64,000 nucleotides of DNA from Euborellia annulipes (taxonomy: Eukaryota; Arthropoda; Insecta; Dermaptera; Anisolabididae). Both the position numbers and the translations under genes were made by a program. The notes beneath the pieces were generated by a model. That model was not told the DNA's origin. It did not search any database and saw only the letters and a program-made list of their open reading frames with translations. Positions 22,035 through 32,039 of this stretch are shown in pieces. The stretch covers positions 50,327 to 114,326 of the forward strand of contig JAKCPI010002472.1 of the NCBI GenBank assembly GCA_023213315.1. Direction: 5' to 3'. Positions within the stretch are counted from its first letter, which is position 1. The number at the start of each line of letters is the position of its first letter.

Positions 22035-22223
22035 CTGAAAGAAAAGAAAACGACAGTAATTAATAAAATGTAATACATTTTTGGATAGTTTCGCTAAAAA
22101 ACTATTTCAGCTTATATAAATAAAAAAAAAAAAAAAACAATGCTTTCTATAATAAAAATATAATATAGGCAATAGAAAGTCAAATTTGTTTTATTGAAAA
22201 TTAATTTAAGAAAAAAAAATTAC

Positions 22224-22339
22224 CAGCTGACTCGAAGAGTAATGTCCTTCATCATTCGTGTATAAAGTAATAATAACCCCTCCAACTTTGTATAAAGTCT
22301 CGTTCTGTATGATGATGCCGTTTAGGTAAAATACAGCAT
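22224..22339 (-). CDS. Possible coding exon, unrecognised
   Basis: The 116-nt minus-strand segment follows CTCAATCTCCAG and precedes GTAATTTTTTTTTC. In the phase-1 frame it reads (D)AVFYLNGIIIQNETLYKVGG... to ...TNDEGHYSSSQL and ends in phase 0. It joins in frame to the segment at 21882-22034 across an intron of about 190 nt. The mixed hydrophobic/polar composition differs from AT-driven chance frames. I recognise no domain. All three minus frames are open over much of it, so the evidence is moderate. Confidence 0.35.
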
Positions 22340-22460
22340 CTGGAGATTGAGTCCGAGAAATATTGTCTCATAAGTTCAAGGACTATCTAAAAAAAAAAAT
22401 TTAATTCCTTTTATTAAAAGTTTGAAAACATCCTAGAATGAGAAGCAAATTAGTTTTTTA

Positions 22461-22507
22461 TTTCTATCGAGGGAAATGCGTGAACATGGTGTGTGTTTGG
22501 GGGCGTG

Positions 22508-22552
<45 letters not shown>

Positions 22553-22720
22553 TTTTTGTTTTTTTTTTTTTTTTGTTTTTGTTTGTGTTGGGTGTTGGGG
22601 GGGGGGGGGTGCCGGGGGGGGGGGGGTTAAATGTTTTTTTTTTTTTTTTTTTTTTTTTAGTATGTGCCCCCCCCCCCCCAGTGGACCAAAAAATACTATA
22701 ATTCTCTTTATTTATTTTAT
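22461..22720 (+). repeat. LINE-like 3' fragment with extreme T/G homopolymers
   Basis: Starts TTTCTATCGAGGGAAATGCG (like 811) and passes into about 180 bases of T- and G-runs (T50, G12, T20 and so on) and a C-run. The 87- and 84-codon frames here are pure homopolymer translation. The run lengths may be unreliable in the assembly. Confidence 0.6.
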
Positions 22721-22999
22721 TTTTAGATAAAAAATTACAAATTCCTCAAGATTTAAAAAAACTCCTCTCCTGAGGGCTTGTACCTGATAATATAACACAC
22801 AATGAATTCCTTTATCATAATATTCATTAATGATGTGGAAATGTAATTTCTTGAAAAAACAAACAAACAAAAAATTAATATTCCTAATTTTATTTATCGC
22901 AGCTGAATTGGCCTTCGAAGTTGAAATATTAAGAGAAATGAAATATATCTGAATAACTATTAAGTCAAATAAAAAATATTTTCGGTTTGAGATTAAAAT

Positions 23000-24005
23000 T
23001 CAAAGTGGGCCGTCCAAGTCTAGATGCATAGCTAGTTTTTATAGAAAAAAGAAAATTTATAAGTAATAACAATAATCAAAAAAATTTTGAGGCTAAGAGA
23101 CTAGGTCCTCCAAATCTGTCTATGCAGCTAGTTTAAATAAAAATGTTAAAAGAAATAATTTTTTTTTTGTCTTGCATCTGAGAACATTTCGACCCCGTCC
23201 CTATAATTTTCATTTGATTGGAAGCCAATTTAATTGAATTAAATATTTCTCACTTAAAACGGGAGGCAAACAAGAGCACATGAAGCTAATGCTTTACCTC
23301 TGTAGGCCTTCTACGGATCAAGGGAAGAAATACATTTAAGAGAAATATGATGATTATTATGAAAAATATCTGGCTGACTAGCTAGTTTTTTAATGAAATA
23401 AATATTTACAAATAAATTATGAAGAGAAATTAAAAATGTGAAAATGGTGTTTCCGAGTAAACCGCCCAAAACTGGCTATGCAGCTAGTTATAGAAATTTT
23501 AAGATATTCATATATAGCAAGAGAAATAAAAATTTTTTGTGGGTGTTTAAAGAGACCCTTTGACTTTTAAGTCGGGAAATTTCGAATTTGGAGATCCCAG
23601 CTGGGCCGCCCCAGTCTGGCAAAGCATCTAGTTATTAAATTAAATGATAAGATATTTATAAGTAAGCTTATTATGAGTAATAAAAAGTTTTTGCCGATTT
23701 CAAATATGGATAGATGGCCTCTTATGGCCCACTCTCCAAAATCTGGCTGAGCAGCTAGTTTTTTAATGAAATAAATATTTACAAATAAATTATGAAGAGA
23801 AATTAAAAATTTTCAGATTTTGTGAAAATGCTGTTTCAGAGTAAACCGCCCAAATCTGGCTTTGCAGCTAGTTATTATAGGAATCTTAAATAAGTATATA
23901 AATATTAAATATTCGTATATAGCAAGAGAAATAAAAATTTTTTGTGGGTGTTTAAAGAGAGCCTTTGAATGGCCTTTTAAGTCGGGCTGTGCAGCTAGTA
24001 AATAA
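23000..24005. repeat. Local array of eight GCAGCTAGTT-centred repeats
   Basis: CTGGCTNNGCAGCTAGTT or close variants occur near 23028, 23128, 23380, 23482, 23628, 23752, 23868 and 23993. A higher-order unit of about 370-385 bp relates 23380-23630 to 23752-24000: both contain AATGAAATAAATATTTACAA and GCAAGAGAAATAAAAATTTT. GC-richer cores preceded by CCGCCC and followed by A/T-rich spacers repeat along the array. It is not tRNA-like, and its function is unknown. Confidence 0.65.
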
Positions 24006-24357
24006 ATTAGATCATATTGATATTCAGCCTTTAAATCTAATTTTTTGTATGTAAAAATGTTAGGTTTAGAATTGATAGTACGATTGCATTGGATTCTAAC
24101 AATGGATGGATGCTCTCAAATACTTTACACACACGGACAACCTCGATAGCGTCTTCGCACATACATGAGGAAGTGGAAGTGAGCAAGAGAGTAGGAAAAA
24201 CGAAAATGTATCAACAGATCCGGGAATCAAATATTTTATTATAACCAGCAAATTTTAGATAAGTGTTCATCTCTCTCTTTCTCTCTCCCACGACCAAACA
24301 ATTCATTCTATATAAATTAATAAATAATACAAATAAAATGGATTAAAAGGAAAATAC

Positions 24358-24610
24358 CTGGGGATGTGAAGTGAAGGTATGAATTCATTGGTTGTTAAAT
24401 GGAATTTGAGGAAATAATCAGGATGAAATGGCATCATTTGTGGATTGTCGAGATGCATCTATAATGGCGGAGCGTCTTTGCATTCAGAGGAGCCGGGTGG
24501 CGCAGAGAGATGAAGATTTGGTGGCTCACTGGCTGACTGCTGAGCCTCTACTGGCAGTGAAAGGAGAAGCGGCGCAGAGAGGCGACGCGTGCTAAACAAT
24601 CGAATCACGT
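24358..24610 (-). other. Possible first exon of a minus-strand gene
   Basis: The segment ends in a good donor, CCCCAG|GTATTT, at 24358. It is GC-rich at its 5' side, and MMPFHPDYFLKFHLTTNEF... is open up to the donor. The promoter-like block immediately upstream fits a transcript running to the left. The plus strand alternatively offers a 43-codon frame at 24464-24595 with an ideal start context (ATAATGG; MAERLCIQRSRVAQRDE...), overlapped by the stop of a 21-codon upstream frame. The two readings are mutually exclusive. Confidence 0.3.
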
Positions 24611-24645
24611 GACATGAAGTTGCAATCCTATTGGTCCGAATATTT
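24595..24645 (-). promoter_or_regulatory. Promoter-like block (CCAAT and E-box)
   Basis: On the minus strand GGACCAATAGG (24630-24637) precedes TCACGTGA (24605-24612). Together with a CpG-bearing segment (GACGCGT) and the YY1-like ATGGCGG at 24464, this resembles a TATA-less promoter. It is short and unsupported by transcript data. Confidence 0.3.
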
Positions 24646-24649
24646 CAAA

Positions 24650-25080
24650 TAATGAATTCCTAATTTCAAAGAATAAATAATATTTTCTTTTGGTATCAAT
24701 TAAAAGAAATAAAATAAATATATAATTTAAAATAAAATATTTATATTAATACAACTTAACAATAAAAAATAAAATATTTTTTGAAGCTTAATGAGAGATG
24801 CCGACCTATAAAAATTTAATTTGACTTCAAATCCATTTATTAAAACACAATATAGTGTGGAAAGTTTTAAAATAATTTATAAAAAACAATGTTTTGAAAA
24901 ATAATTTCATATTAATTTTTAGAAGAGTGAGAATAATAAATTTAAAAAAAAATAAATAAAAAAAAATAATTAAAATTTTTTAAACCTAATTAACATATCA
25001 ATAACAATTTACTAAAATAACTAGCCGCGAAACTCGCCTTTGCAACTGTCCAGTGAAACTAGTGAAAATTATCAAATATG
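24650..25080. other. AT-rich stretch without recognised features
   Basis: Nothing recognised. Confidence 0.4.
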
Positions 25081-25296
25081 CAGTGGCGTATCTAACTTCA
25101 AAGTGCGGGGGTGGGGAAGGGATAATTATAAAATTTTATTTTTGGGATTATATATTAAGTGCCAAAAATGACAGTCATGAGTGTCAAATTTTTATAAAAG
25201 AAGATACAATTTAATATTTATTAATTCAAATAACAGAAAAAATAAGAGAGTCGCTGGTAGTTGAACCCCCGGATCCACTAATTTGTACACGGTGTG

Positions 25297-26015
25297 CAGT
25301 GGCGTAACTAGCCTTGGAGGGCGGAGGGGGCAAGCTCAACTAGGGCGCCGTTTTTTAAGTTTTAATATAATTTAACAGAAAACTATCAATTTTTAGGACA
25401 ATCTATGGAAAGAATATGATAAAATCACCGTTCTTGGGCTATATCTTAGATGCCCTAGGGTGGTTATGTCAGTATCAAGGGCAGGGCCGGCGCAAGCTAT
25501 TCTGCCGCCCTAGGCAAGATATTTTTTTTGCGCCCCCCCCCCCCCAAAAAAAAAAAAACTTTAAAAACTTAATTTGAATCGGAACCAAAATTTTTTCCCG
25601 TCCGAAAAAACTTTTTACCTTTTTTTAGAGAGACGAAATTTTTACCACCCGCGGAACCAAAATTTGCCGCCCGTGGAACATTTTCTCTTCCGCGGTACCA
25701 AAATTTTTTCCCGGCACTAAATTTTTGCTGCCCGCAGAACCAAAAATTTTTTTCCCGTGTGCCGCCCGAGGAACATTTCCTCTTGCGCGGAACCAAAATT
25801 TTTTTTTGCCGCCCGCGGAACCTAATTTTTTCAGGTGCCACTTGCGGAACCAAATTTTTTTTTTTTATTTTTTCTTTTTTGCCGCCCTCTCCAGGTTGCC
25901 GCCCTAGTCGGCCGCCTAGTTTGCCTAGTGGACGCGCCGCCCCTGATCAAGGTGCACCTAGGGCCTGAGCAGGGGGGGCAAGAGCCCCCCTTCACCCCAC
26001 CTAGTTACGCTACTG
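25297..26015. mobile_element. hAT element inserted in the S2 SINE
   Basis: CAGTGGCGTAACTAGCCTTG to CACCTAGTTACGCTACTG, 719 bp, TSD ACGGTGTG/TCGGTGTG (7 of 8). It contains the smaller hAT at 25482-25945. Confidence 0.8.
25482..25945. mobile_element. hAT MITE nested within a hAT
   Basis: CAGGGCCGGCGCAAGCTATT to GACGCGCCGCCCCTG, 464 bp, TSD ATCAAGGG/ATCAAGGT (25474-25481 and 25946-25953). The interior has repeated 'GCCGCCCG(C/A)GGAAC(C)' units separated by A/T-runs. The several overlapping frames on both strands are products of that repetition. Confidence 0.8.
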
Positions 26016-26185
26016 TCGGTGTGCCCTTACCACTAGACTACAGCACGGCATTCGGTTATTTGAATTCACTCAAAAAGCAATCAGCAGGAGAAATGGACAC
26101 AAATACGGTGCCACAAATTCTCCCTCGACCAAGCGCAATCAAGATGGACTAATTGAAAATAACTCTCATTTATGTAATTAATAAA

Positions 26186-26380
26186 CATGGGCGTAACTAG
26201 ACAATTTGGCTGGGGGGGGCCATGGGAAATGCCATCCTCGCTGGGAGGCCATGGGACCAGCTATCCTCCGGTGGGCCCATATTTTCTCAATTTTTCTTGG
26301 TGCAAGGAGCTTTCTGGGGGGGGGGGGAGCAAGAACCTTCTGGGGGGCAGCCCCCCGGCACCCCCTTAGTTACGCCCATG
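26186..26380. mobile_element. hAT-like MITE, family F
   Basis: CATGGGCGTAACTAGACAAT to CCCCTTAGTTACGCCCATG, 195 bp with inverted ends. No convincing TSD was found. The interior (GACCAGCTATCCTCC, AGGAGCTTTCTGGGGG) recurs at 34196-34336. Confidence 0.65.
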
Positions 26381-26480
26381 TAAGAAATTATGTATTTAAT
26401 ATATAAGATATTATATTCATCACGTTTCATAGGCTCCTGATGACTAAAATTGCTTTTTGAGTGAATTCAAATAACCGAAT

Positions 26481-26552
26481 GCCGTGTTGTGGTTCAGTGT
26501 TTTGGGCACACCGAGTACGAATTAGTGCACTCGTGGTTCGACTCCCGGCGGA
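26481..26552 (+). mobile_element. tRNA-derived SINE head (family S2), plus copy
   Basis: GCCGTGTTGTGGTTCAGTGT... contains an A-box-like start and a perfect B-box, GGTTCGACTCC. The acceptor-stem-like GCCG/CGGC still pairs. It sits in a 66-bp inverted duplication with 26016-26082. Confidence 0.6.
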
Positions 26553-26649
26553 CCCCCTACCACCCTACCTTTTGTCGGATATTTGAAATAATAAATATTA
26601 AATTGTATGAATTTTCTTCACTGCTTGTGAAACGTAATGTATATAAAAT

Positions 26650-26795
26650 CTTATATATTATATATATAATTTCTTATTTATAAAAGATGAAAATTTTCGA
26701 GCTATGAAACATTTAAGATTTTTCATATTATTTTCTAAAACAATGAAATAATCCTAAATGGAAAATGTACCTTTTTCAACCCTCACACTGTACCT
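26650..26795. mobile_element. Worn Tc1-like MITE fragment
   Basis: AAAACAATGAAATAATCCTA...CCTCACACTGTACC matches the right half of the MITE at 15795-16003. The left half is missing. Confidence 0.5.
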
Positions 26796-27394
26796 TGGAA
26801 GCCCTAAGTACTGTGGGCTCAATTAAACCTTTTTGTCACAGCCGACTACGCCACTGCATATATCAAAAAAAAGATTTTATAAATATATTGTATATGAAAA
26901 TAATTCTTGATTTTTGTAACATTAAATTTCACTAAGGCTGAAAAAAATGAAAAAGTTAATATTCAGGATTAAAATAAAGGATGTCAGGAAATCTCGCTGG
27001 CTGGAATAGAAATAACATTCTGGATCAAAACGTTATAAAATTTCAGTTTATTTCCGATTAAATTAATACAATAATATAAAAATTATATTAAATGTAAAAA
27101 TAACGATAGAAAAATGGCCATATTACAAATTAATAAATTAAAAATGTATACAAAACCTGATGGGGAGAGAGAGGACGCGGGGCAATATAATTAAGGAAAA
27201 TTATTTTGCAGATAGCGAGGAATTTTTTACTTTCAAGAATTTGGAAATAGTTTGATATAATAGGAGATAAAATTAAAATTTAATCGGAACATTTTAAAAT
27301 TTTGAGATTTTAGAATATTTAAGATATAAATAGCAAGAAATAAGTAGTCAACAGTTTCTTTCCTTTTTTTCAATATTAAGTATATTTATACCCT

Positions 27395-27563
27395 TGACCT
27401 CAGGGCTAGAGCATTAGCTTCTGGTACCAAAAGTCGAGGGTTCGCATCCCGCCTCATGCGACAAAAATTTATTTCAAATGGATTGACTACCAATCTAATT
27501 GAAAAGAGACATGGTCTAAATGACCTTCGATGCCGAAAAAGACCTTAAATGAAATAAAAAAAA
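27395..27563 (+). mobile_element. tRNA-derived SINE, family S3
   Basis: The B-box GGGTTCGCATCCC follows a degenerate A-box. The body ends with ATGCCGAAAAAGACCTTAAA and an A-rich tail. The same 3' end occurs at 56680-56720 and in related form at 29800-29850. Confidence 0.65.
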
Positions 27564-27654
27564 AGTATATTTATAAAATAAAAAAATTATTGGTTACTTA
27601 GTTCTTAATATTTATACATAAGTACCACAGTCATAACAAGAATCTCATAAGGTC

Positions 27655-27736
27655 TACCCCCCCCCCCCCCGGGTGTTCATAAAACTTTTGGCCCCCCCCC
27701 CCCAAGCAGAAATCCTGGCTACGCTACTGCATACAA
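27655..27736 (+). mobile_element. hAT right-end fragment, family I
   Basis: CATAAAACTTTTGG, a C-run, CAAGCAGAAATCCTGG and CTACGCTACTG recur at 42040-42110. No left end was found. Confidence 0.5.
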
Positions 27737-27854
27737 GACATTTTCAAAATGTTTTTTTTGGCCTTAATCAAGTTGGGCACCGATTCGATTAAATCCCATT
27801 CAATTCTAGATTAATTAAAGAAATAATAGACGAATACCCAAAGAGATTCTAATT

Positions 27855-28312
27855 TTTTTACTTTCCCTTACCTCAATAAATATGTTAATATATATAGAGA
27901 GAGAAAGTATTGGATTCATGTCAAAAATTCGGTGTCGAGATTTTGATGGATCTTCACGTTTTGATGTCCCCTGAATCCAAAAAAGTGGTTTTCGCGACAT
28001 GGTTTGTCTGTGTTTTGTGTGTGTCTGTGAACAAAATATCCCAAGAACGAAAAGAGCTATGAGGTTGAAATTTTATATTTAAGTTAGGCACCCCCAAGGG
28101 ACGCGACACGAAGCTTTTGAACAAAATCGACCAAAGATGCACTTTTTCAGTTTTTTTCGATTATCTCAAAATTCGCTCCAACGATTTTTTTTTTTTAATT
28201 CAAAAATCAATTATTTTTTAGATTCTCTATAAAATGTATATTCTCATTTTGTCATTGAAATCTTCTGAAGGCCACTTTACTCTTGTACTCCATAGAATAT
28301 AACAAGCTAAGA
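27855..28312 (-). mobile_element. Family B element, copy 3
   Basis: ACTTTCCCTTACCTC, then TTGGATTCATGTCAAAAATT, a (TG)-rich spot, CTCAAAATTCGCTCCAACG and TACTCCATAG. It lies opposite copy 4 (28855-29310), giving an inverted pair about 540 bp apart. Confidence 0.7.
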
Positions 28313-28854
28313 TGTGTGGCATTCATAAATTTAACTCGAGAATTTGATTTCCATTCAAAAAAATTGAATTAACTTTTCTCCAATCGTAATTTATTCTTAA
28401 ACGGAACTTCTTAAAATAAATTTCTTATTTGTATTCAGGTAGTATGAGCCTTTCCAATCAATTTACAGTAAAGTTTTCATAACTTCTCATAAACGTAATA
28501 TACTATACCTAAACGATCATTAAGATGACAATAACCTTTGTAAATAATTATACTATTAAACGTATTCCTAAGCACGAACTTTTTAATATAATTGTCTTCT
28601 TTAATTAATTATAAGTAAACAACTTTAATTTTGAACATTTATTATAAACAAAAGAGGATAGTAAATATAACAAAATAGAAATTAGAAGTATATTAGGACC
28701 AGATAATTAGGATAGGGAAAACAGGAATAGAGTAAAAAAATTCCAGTCTCGGGTCAGGTAACACGTGGTTGTCATCCATTTAATCATAAATTTATGTCTC
28801 TTTTTAAAATGGTTGACTATATTTGACAAAAATAAAAAGGAGTATGAAGACATG

Positions 28855-29310
28855 CATTTATCCTATCTTTCCTATGAAGTACAAGAGTAAAGTGGTCTTC
28901 ATACAATTTTTAGAACAAAATGAGAATATACATTTTAAAGAGCATCTAAAAAATAATTTATTTATGAATTTTAATCACAACCGTTGAAGCGACTTTTGAG
29001 AAAATCAAAAAAAAACTGAAAAAGTGCATCAGTAAAGTACTAGTACTTTTTAGCCTATTTTGTTCAAAAGGTTCCTGTTACGTCTCAGGATGGTAACTAA
29101 CTTAAATATAAAATTTCAACCTCCTAGCTCTTTTCGTTCTTGAAATATTTTGTTCAAAGACACACACACAGAGTGATGATTTAACGGGACTCAGGAGACC
29201 TCGAAATATGTATTTCCATCAAAATCTCGACATGAAATTTTTGATATGAATCCAATACTTTCTATATATGTATATATAGGTAAGAGAAAGTAAAATTCTA
29301 AAAGGAGATA
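28855..29310 (+). mobile_element. Family B element, copy 4
   Basis: CTATCTTTCCTATGAAGTAC to TATAGGTAAGAGAAAGTA, the reverse of copy 3. Confidence 0.7.
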
Positions 29311-29454
29311 TTAGAAGGTGCCTGAGATTAGATTTGAATAATTTTACATTATGAATTAATTATTTAACAATTATTTAATCTATACTATTAGTTTTCTACT
29401 CTAGTTTTTTTTTTTTTTTTTTTTTAATATTATAAAAATAAAAATAAATAAGAT

Positions 29455-29672
29455 TTAAACTTTCGACCATTGGTTCTCGTTGAAACATTTTGTAAATTAA
29501 AATTAAATATACAAATTAAACACTAGGTTATTTGTTTCAAAGGTTTTATTAATTAAAAAATTAACACTTGATACGTATTTCGACAATTCTTTGTCATCAT
29601 CAGAAGTGACTGATGATGACAAGGAATTGTCGAAATACGTGTTTAATTTGTATATTTAATTTTAATTTAGAA
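29455..29672. mobile_element. Hammerhead fold-back, shortened copy
   Basis: The edge motif CTTTCGACCATTGGTTCTCG leads into the same left arm as 2729-3056. The right arm is cut immediately after the second core and jumps to GTTTAATTTGTATATTT. A 22-bp T-run lies upstream (29406-29427). Confidence 0.65.
29565..29608 (-). ncRNA. Hammerhead-ribozyme-like motif
   Basis: Minus strand: CACTT/AAGTG stem I; CTGATGA; T; stem II GACAA/TTGTC; GAA; ATACGTAT stem III; C. It is complete. A second plus-strand core starts directly at 29609 and is truncated after GAAATACGT. Confidence 0.6.
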
Positions 29673-29689
29673 AAAATAAATTTTCTCAT

Positions 29690-29850
29690 TGGCCGTAGCA
29701 CAGTGGTAAAGTTCTCGCCTCTTTGGCTAGGGTTTAGGGGTTCATACCCCTCTCGTTCGAGATAAATTTATTTCATTTTAATTGGAATAGAGAAAGACGA
29801 GATCTGAATGGCCTACGATACTGAAAAACTCCATAAATAAATAAATACAT
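29690..29850 (+). mobile_element. tRNA-derived SINE with near-perfect Pol III boxes
   Basis: GGCCGTAGCACAGTGGTAAA holds a perfect A-box (TAGCACAGTGG). GGGGTTCATACCCC holds a B-box within a stable T-arm. The 3' part ends CCATAAATAAATAAATAC. The best-preserved SINE promoter here; it is not a functional tRNA, since the rest of the cloverleaf is lost. Confidence 0.7.
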
Positions 29851-30467
29851 TTTATTTTATTTATTTGATGAATTTTCAATATTCTGTTTAATTATTTTCA
29901 TATTAATTAAAACAACACTAATAATCATTTTACTTTAGCTAATATGTAATAAGCGTGATCTAATTAAATTATACAGCCAAGACTAGACATAACAAATGTT
30001 ATTTTCGACTAAGTAATAATACACAGGTTCCTATTTAATGATTGTTGTTCGATCTAACAAATTAATTGAGCTATTTATATAATTAAGACAAAAACAATAT
30101 CTGCTATATTCTCCTTCAAATTGTAATTAATGAGGTAAATGGTGTATTTATGCGAGAACGTCCTAATCAAGAAAAAATTATATGAAAATTGATAATGGAA
30201 TAATCAAAAACAAACAAAAAGATTCTAAGCTAGATTTTTCCAAACTAGGGAGGCGCGGACTACTCTAAGGGGAGGCGTGAATATTAGCCACAGCGAACAA
30301 TTTTCCAAATGATTGATAGTTTTATAAATAGCAAAAAATAAAAAAAAAATATATTTTTATATAAATTTATTGTGAGGTATATCTTTGTGGATGGAAGTAT
30401 TATTAAGGCGGAGTCAAAAAAAAAAAATAAATAACAAGACATATGCAGCCAAAGTTATTTATTTTAT

Positions 30468-30507
30468 TGTGACGTTTCGGTCACTGGTCTAGGCTATCTT
30501 CAGAGTC
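30468..30507 (-). ncRNA. Hammerhead-like motif, partly degenerate
   Basis: Minus strand CTGAAGA...GACCGAAACGTC keeps core, GAAA, two-pair stem III and cleavage C, but stem I and stem II pair poorly. Confidence 0.45.
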
Positions 30508-30601
30508 GGAGGCGAGAATAAATGAAATTTTAATTTTGAATGAAAAATGAAATTAAAATTTCATATATTCTCTCCTCCGGCTCTGAAGATGGCCTAGACC
30601 A

Positions 30602-31199
30602 GCTATTCTCAACCGCTGGTCCGGCGGACCACCAATGGTCCGCGGAGAAATTTTACTGGTCAGCGGACAATTTTATTTATTTAATAAAGTTGAACCCCTG
30701 AATGGCCTCAGTTGCCGAAAAGGGTGATTTTTTTTATACTTTTCTTTGATTTTTGTTAAAGGTTTATGTACTCAATTATTATATGTATATATGAAGCCTG
30801 TTACGTATTAGTGTGTCAAGCGCCAAAAAAATTAAAAATTGAGTTAAGCACGGAATATTGTTTCAAATGCTATAATTAATAGTATTTTTTATGAAATATG
30901 TCCTTAAAAAAATTGATATTTAATGTTACTTGTACAATTGACAAAAAAAAAAAATGATATATAATCTAATGTTAATTTTCTCAAATCTCGGTACCTGGCG
31001 TTTGACATACTAACGCGTAACATATATAATTAAATAGCTTTACATTTAAATATTATTGTAAGTAAATGATAATAAAAATGTTACAATCAACTTATATAGT
31101 AGTTCTTTAATATCTAGTAAAATTTTGATGTTAAAAAAATATCGCTGGACCGTGAATATTTTTTTACAAATTTTACTGGTCCGCGGGTCAAAAAAGGTT
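30602..31199. mobile_element. hAT-type element splitting a hammerhead core
   Basis: CTATTCTCAACCGCTGGTCC... to ...TTTTTTGACCCGCGGACCAG (inverted right end). Both ends carry 'TTTTACTGGTC(C)GCGG', which reads inverted. It sits between CTAGACCAG and TGGCCGAAATGTC of the fold-back's second core. I found no clear 8-bp TSD, so the exact boundaries are uncertain. Confidence 0.5.
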
Positions 31200-31360
31200 G
31201 GGAAACGGTGGCCGAAATGTCAGCCTGGAACTGCACAATAAAATTAATTTTTGTTTTTGTATTATTTTACAAAATGAGGGAGTGGGGGAGGCATCTTATG
31301 ATTAAATATTTTTAAGGGAGGCGTTGTAACATAAAATTTGGAAACCATTGCTCTAAACCA

Positions 31361-31900
31361 GGGGTGGGCGAAAGCCCGCCCGCCGGCCCGGTCCCGCCCT
31401 TTTTTTTTTTCCCCCCCCCCGTGAAAAATCCCTTTTATTTTTTTTTGTTGATATCAAAAATAAAAATATACATATATATAAATATTAAATATTTTATTTT
31501 TGGAGGTCCCTAAACCATCACCTTTTTTTTTTACTACAAAATCTTTTGGTTTTTTACAATAAAATTTTTTTTTTATTTATTTTATTAATAACCTTTAATT
31601 TAATATAATTGATTATATTTTTTTAAAAAATATGTTACATTTTTTTCTGGGAAAAAATTTTTCCCACGCACAACCAATAAAAATAATTTTTTCTTATTTT
31701 TATTTTTTTTTAATTTTTTAAATTTTTTTCCCAAACATTTTTAAAAATAATTTTGAGTGTTTTTTTTTCTAAAAAGGCTAGGGCGCGGAAAAAAACATCC
31801 CCCACAACATGGGGGGGGGAGGGGGGCCCGCGGAGGGGTGCGGCTGGGGAAAATTTTTGGTGAAAAATTTTTAGGGGGGCTCCCTATTATTGGTTTTCCA
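31361..31900 (+). mobile_element. hAT-like left end and homopolymer-rich body
   Basis: CAGGGGTGGGCGAAAGCCCG is a typical hAT terminus. The following 500 bases are a run of T-, A-, C- and G-homopolymers that looks either strongly degenerate or poorly called. The right end was not identified. Confidence 0.4.
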
Positions 31901-32039
31901 AACAGTAAACGCACTTAGAGGGATTGACTCATTCCTTTCAAATAAATAAAAAACAACAATTTTAATAATAAAAATGAAAAAATAAAAACAACAATAAAGA
32001 AGCTTCAAGGGGAAGAAAAGGGACTGACATAAAAAAATA

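Larger units (their letters stand above)
25250..26055 (-). mobile_element. tRNA-derived SINE (family S2) split by a hAT element
   Basis: With 25297-26015 removed, the minus strand reads GCCGTGCTGTAGTCTAGTGG (A-box), ...GGCACACCG..., GGGGGTTCAACTAC (B-box), a tRNA-like head. The second copy, on the plus strand, is at 26481-26552. The pair is arranged head to head. Confidence 0.6.
25081..26856. mobile_element. Outer hAT-type element hosting nested insertions
   Basis: Left CAGTGGCGTATCTAACTTC and right (inverted) CAGTGGCGTAGTCGGCTGTG share a 10-bp terminus. The flanks CAAATATG / CATATATC are only 6 of 8 identical, so the pairing is tentative. Inside are an inverted pair of tRNA-like SINEs, two hAT elements one within the other, a third hAT MITE and a worn Tc1-like MITE. 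Confidence 0.4.
30222..31345. mobile_element. hAT-type element with nested insertions
   Basis: Left TTTTCCAAACTAGGGAGGCG; right GGAGGCGTTGTAACATAAAATTTGGAAACCATTGCTC. The inverted ends share the TTTCCAAA and GGAGGCG blocks. It contains a hammerhead fold-back (about 30410-30601 and 31200-31245) that is itself split by another hAT. Confidence 0.5.

Noticed and set aside
22438..22730. Two overlapping ORFs of 84-87 codons
   Set aside because: They translate T-, G- and C-homopolymers into Phe, Gly and Pro runs. The region is a low-complexity tract, possibly miscalled.
23000..24005. CRISPR-like array
   Set aside because: Spacing is irregular (100-250 bp), the spacers are themselves repetitive, and the DNA is eukaryotic.
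25569..26406. Cluster of short ORFs rich in Gly, Pro, Arg and Phe
   Set aside because: They lie in hAT elements with repeated 'GCCGCCCG' words and homopolymers and change frame and strand freely.
29690..29760. Possible functional tRNA gene
   Set aside because: A- and B-boxes are good, but acceptor and anticodon stems do not form and a SINE body and A-rich tail follow.
31361..31900. Structured G/C-rich element with regulatory potential
   Set aside because: The alternating long homopolymers are more likely degraded or poorly called sequence; only the hAT-like left end is credible.
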